Part shown: positions 7,330 through 7,988 of the stretch, piece by piece
Position numbering within the stretch: position 1 is the first letter of the stretch
How the letters are laid out: each line of letters starts with the position of its first letter
From: Deltaproteobacteria bacterium
Lineage (GTDB): Bacteria > Desulfobacterota > Binatia > Binatales > Binataceae
Length of the DNA: 7,988 nucleotides
Direction of reading: 5' to 3'
NCBI GenBank assembly: GCA_021780585.1
Contig: JAJXYM010000292.1
Span: 1-7,988, forward strand
Notes under the pieces: model-generated
The model's database searches: none
What the model was told of the DNA's origin: nothing
Seen by the model: only the letters and a program-made list of their open reading frames with translations
Program-made: the position numbers and the translations under genes

Positions 7330-7346
7330 ACGCCGACGGTCGGCGT
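7330..7346. promoter_or_regulatory. 17-base perfect palindrome between the TM protein gene and the oxidase operon
   Basis: ACGCCGAC and GTCGGCGT flank a single central base at 7338, giving eight perfect pairs. As RNA it could form a 6-bp stem with a 5-base loop. No clear T tract follows in either direction (AATTCCTTTT on the - strand), so an operator is at least as likely as a terminator. On the - strand it sits between TTGCAT (7355-7350) and TAATTC (7331-7326), which are weak promoter-like hexamers. Confidence 0.4.
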
Positions 7347-7365
7347 GAATGCAAGCGATTAAAAA

Positions 7366-7590
7366 TTAAATATTGACAGTCGCCCGGCGGATCCGGCGGC
7401 CAAGGAGGGCGGCGGCGGCGATGAACACGCCGAGCATGATCGTCGCGACGATCATGGGGATGACGGGAAAATGGCCGGCCAGCACCTGGTCGAGCGTCCA
7501 CCAGTCGAACAGCACGATCGGCGCGCCAATCACGAAGAACAGCGCCATCGCGGCGACGATCCGTCCAATCGAGACGTCAGTGGCGGCCAT
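7366..7590 (-). CDS. small two-helix membrane protein of the oxidase cluster
   Basis: 74-residue protein I cannot assign to a named family. Seen in sequence: a short polar N terminus, a first hydrophobic helix (about 10-28), a loop with FDWWTLDQVLAGHFP (aromatic, one His) and a second helix (about 44-64) starting near VIPMIVATIMLGVF, then a basic tail RRIRRA. The tail suggests both ends lie in the cytoplasm with the aromatic loop outside. The ATG at 7590 has GGAG upstream at about 10 bases. It lies on the same strand as the ba3 operon and 128 bp ahead of it, between the cupredoxin and the oxidase genes. A role in the oxidase (extra subunit or assembly aid) is inferred from position only. It could also be an unrelated small protein. 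Confidence 0.6.
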   Translation of the reverse strand: MAATDVSIGRIVAAMALFFVIGAPIVLFDWWTLDQVLAGHFPVIPMIVATIMLGVFIAAAALLGRRIRRATVNI

Positions 7591-7615
7591 ATCGAGTTCG
7601 CTCCGACCCTCAACC

Positions 7616-7630
7616 GCGAGCGCGGCTCGC
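7616..7630. repeat. short perfect inverted repeat
   Basis: GCGAGC and GCTCGC are separated by GCG, immediately upstream of the first palindromic repeat in the intergenic block. It probably belongs to the same repeat-rich region. Confidence 0.4.
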
Positions 7631-7638
7631 CGGTATGG

Positions 7639-7661
7639 ACCCTCGGGTCAAGCCCGAGGGT
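7639..7661. repeat. palindromic intergenic repeat, copy 1 (GLDP-type)
   Basis: ACCCTCGGG and CCCGAGGGT form a perfect 9-bp stem around TCAAG. Read on the - strand, its shadow frame gives LGLDPRVHTGE. I recall this signature from dispersed palindromic repeats of alphaproteobacterial intergenic DNA, where it often yields spurious gene calls. The hairpin is seen directly; family membership is from memory. Confidence 0.7.
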
Positions 7662-7676
7662 GACGCTGGCTCCCGC

Positions 7677-7696
7677 GCGCGGCCGCGGTTCGTCCG
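7677..7696 (+). repeat. imperfect direct repeat, copy A
   Basis: GCGCGGCCGCGGTTCGTCCG begins 16 bases after hairpin copy 1. It matches 7803-7823 except for one substitution and one inserted base. Confidence 0.5.
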
Positions 7697-7763
7697 ACAT
7701 CACGCCGCTCGGCGACTCGACGGACGTCCTAGCTTCCGCGCAACACGGTTCTCCTTGGCAGTC

Positions 7764-7786
7764 ATGGCCGGGCTTGCCCCGGCCAT
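7764..7786. repeat. palindromic intergenic repeat, copy 2 (GLDP-type)
   Basis: ATGGCCGGG and CCCGGCCAT form a perfect 9-bp stem around CTTGC. In the + shadow frame it reads VMAGLAPAIHRP, a variant of the GLDPAIH peptide produced by this class of repeat. It lies about 40 bases beyond the cupredoxin stop in the direction of transcription, so it might also act in 3'-end formation. Confidence 0.7.
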
Positions 7787-7802
7787 CCACCGGCCGGCCC
7801 CT

Positions 7803-7823
7803 GCGCGGGCGCGGTTCGCTCCG
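7803..7823 (+). repeat. imperfect direct repeat, copy B
   Basis: The 21 bases beginning GCGCGGGCGCGGTTCG lie 17 bases after hairpin copy 2, matching the placement of copy A after hairpin copy 1. Together they suggest a composite repeat unit duplicated with a period of about 125 bp. Confidence 0.5.
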
Positions 7824-7825
7824 GG

Positions 7826-7988
7826 TTACTTGGTCACGGTCAGATGGGCGACCATCCCGTCCTTTTCATGCGGGATACAGAAATAGGTGTAATCGCCCGG
7901 CGTCTTGAAGGTGTACGAGAACGTGCCGTCGGGCGGCATGAAGCCGGAATCGAAGCTTTCCGCGCCAGGCGGAAGTTTCACGTCATTC
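7826..7988 (-). CDS. type-1 copper cupredoxin, C-terminal part (5' end outside window)
   Basis: The last 53 codons of a small blue copper protein, ending TAA at 7828-7826; the gene continues past the right edge. Seen in sequence: a beta-strand region with SFDSGFMPPDGTFSYTF, then TPGDYTYFCIPHEKDGMVAHLTVTK. CIPHEKDGM gives a Cys, a His at +3 and a Met at +8, the ligand spacing of the plastocyanin/pseudoazurin type-1 copper loop. The remaining His ligand and any signal peptide would lie upstream, outside the window. Proteins of this family shuttle single electrons in the periplasm. The gene lies on the same strand as the ba3 oxidase and two genes upstream of it, so a donor role to CuA is plausible but inferred. 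The exact subfamily cannot be decided from this fragment. Confidence 0.85.
   Translation of the reverse strand, partial: NDVKLPPGAESFDSGFMPPDGTFSYTFKTPGDYTYFCIPHEKDGMVAHLTVTK

Noticed and set aside
7373..7378. TTGACA hexamer on the + strand
   Set aside because: A perfect -35 match, but it lies inside the end of a - strand gene and no + strand gene follows.
7530..7790. 86-residue - strand frame containing GLDPRVH
   Set aside because: Produced by the palindromic repeat. Such peptides recur as spurious calls, and the frame overlaps the better-supported 74-residue gene.
7635..7886. 83-residue + strand frame containing GLAPAIH
   Set aside because: Repeat-derived, and it overlaps the cupredoxin gene on the opposite strand.

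Overview
This is a GC-rich bacterial window with tightly packed genes, proteobacterial in character. Two short palindromic repeats at 7639-7661 and 7764-7786 encode GLDP-type peptides in their shadow frames. I recall such repeats as common in the intergenic DNA of Alphaproteobacteria such as Bradyrhizobium and Rhodopseudomonas. They are not exclusive to that class, so the taxonomic assignment is tentative. No rRNA, tRNA, CRISPR array, transposase or phage gene is visible.

Left end, + strand (1-1315). The window opens inside a short-chain dehydrogenase/reductase resembling bacterial pteridine reductases (1-708). A possible terminator hairpin and a weak promoter follow, then a DUF983 zinc-ribbon membrane protein (797-1315). 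It converges with the next gene across a 50-bp gap.

Centre, - strand (1366-4797). One 1143-residue chain carries biotin carboxylase, biotinyl and carboxyltransferase domains. This is the architecture of the single-chain long-chain acyl-CoA carboxylase (LCC) family. It should make (2-)carboxylated acyl-CoAs for lipid or propionate-type metabolism.

Right end, - strand (4955-7988). This is a compact respiratory module. In transcription order it holds the 3' end of a type-1 copper cupredoxin (beyond 7988 to 7826), a spacer with palindromic repeats, a two-helix 74-residue membrane protein (7590-7366), and a 128-bp regulatory-looking spacer with two dyads. A complete B-family (ba3-type) terminal oxidase operon follows: subunit IIa (43 aa, 7237-7106, too short for most gene callers), CuA subunit II (7101-6619) and catalytic subunit I (6622-4955, 13 predicted helices, all haem and CuB ligands present). 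The three genes are spaced 4 bp apart or overlap by 4 bp, so they look co-transcribed and translationally coupled. The cupredoxin is a plausible electron carrier to the CuA site, by analogy with halocyanin-linked ba3 oxidases.

No clearly new system is evident. The points most worth following up are the small subunit IIa and the TM protein of the oxidase cluster, the two dyads ahead of it, the cupredoxin linkage, and the diverged tandem palindromic repeats.
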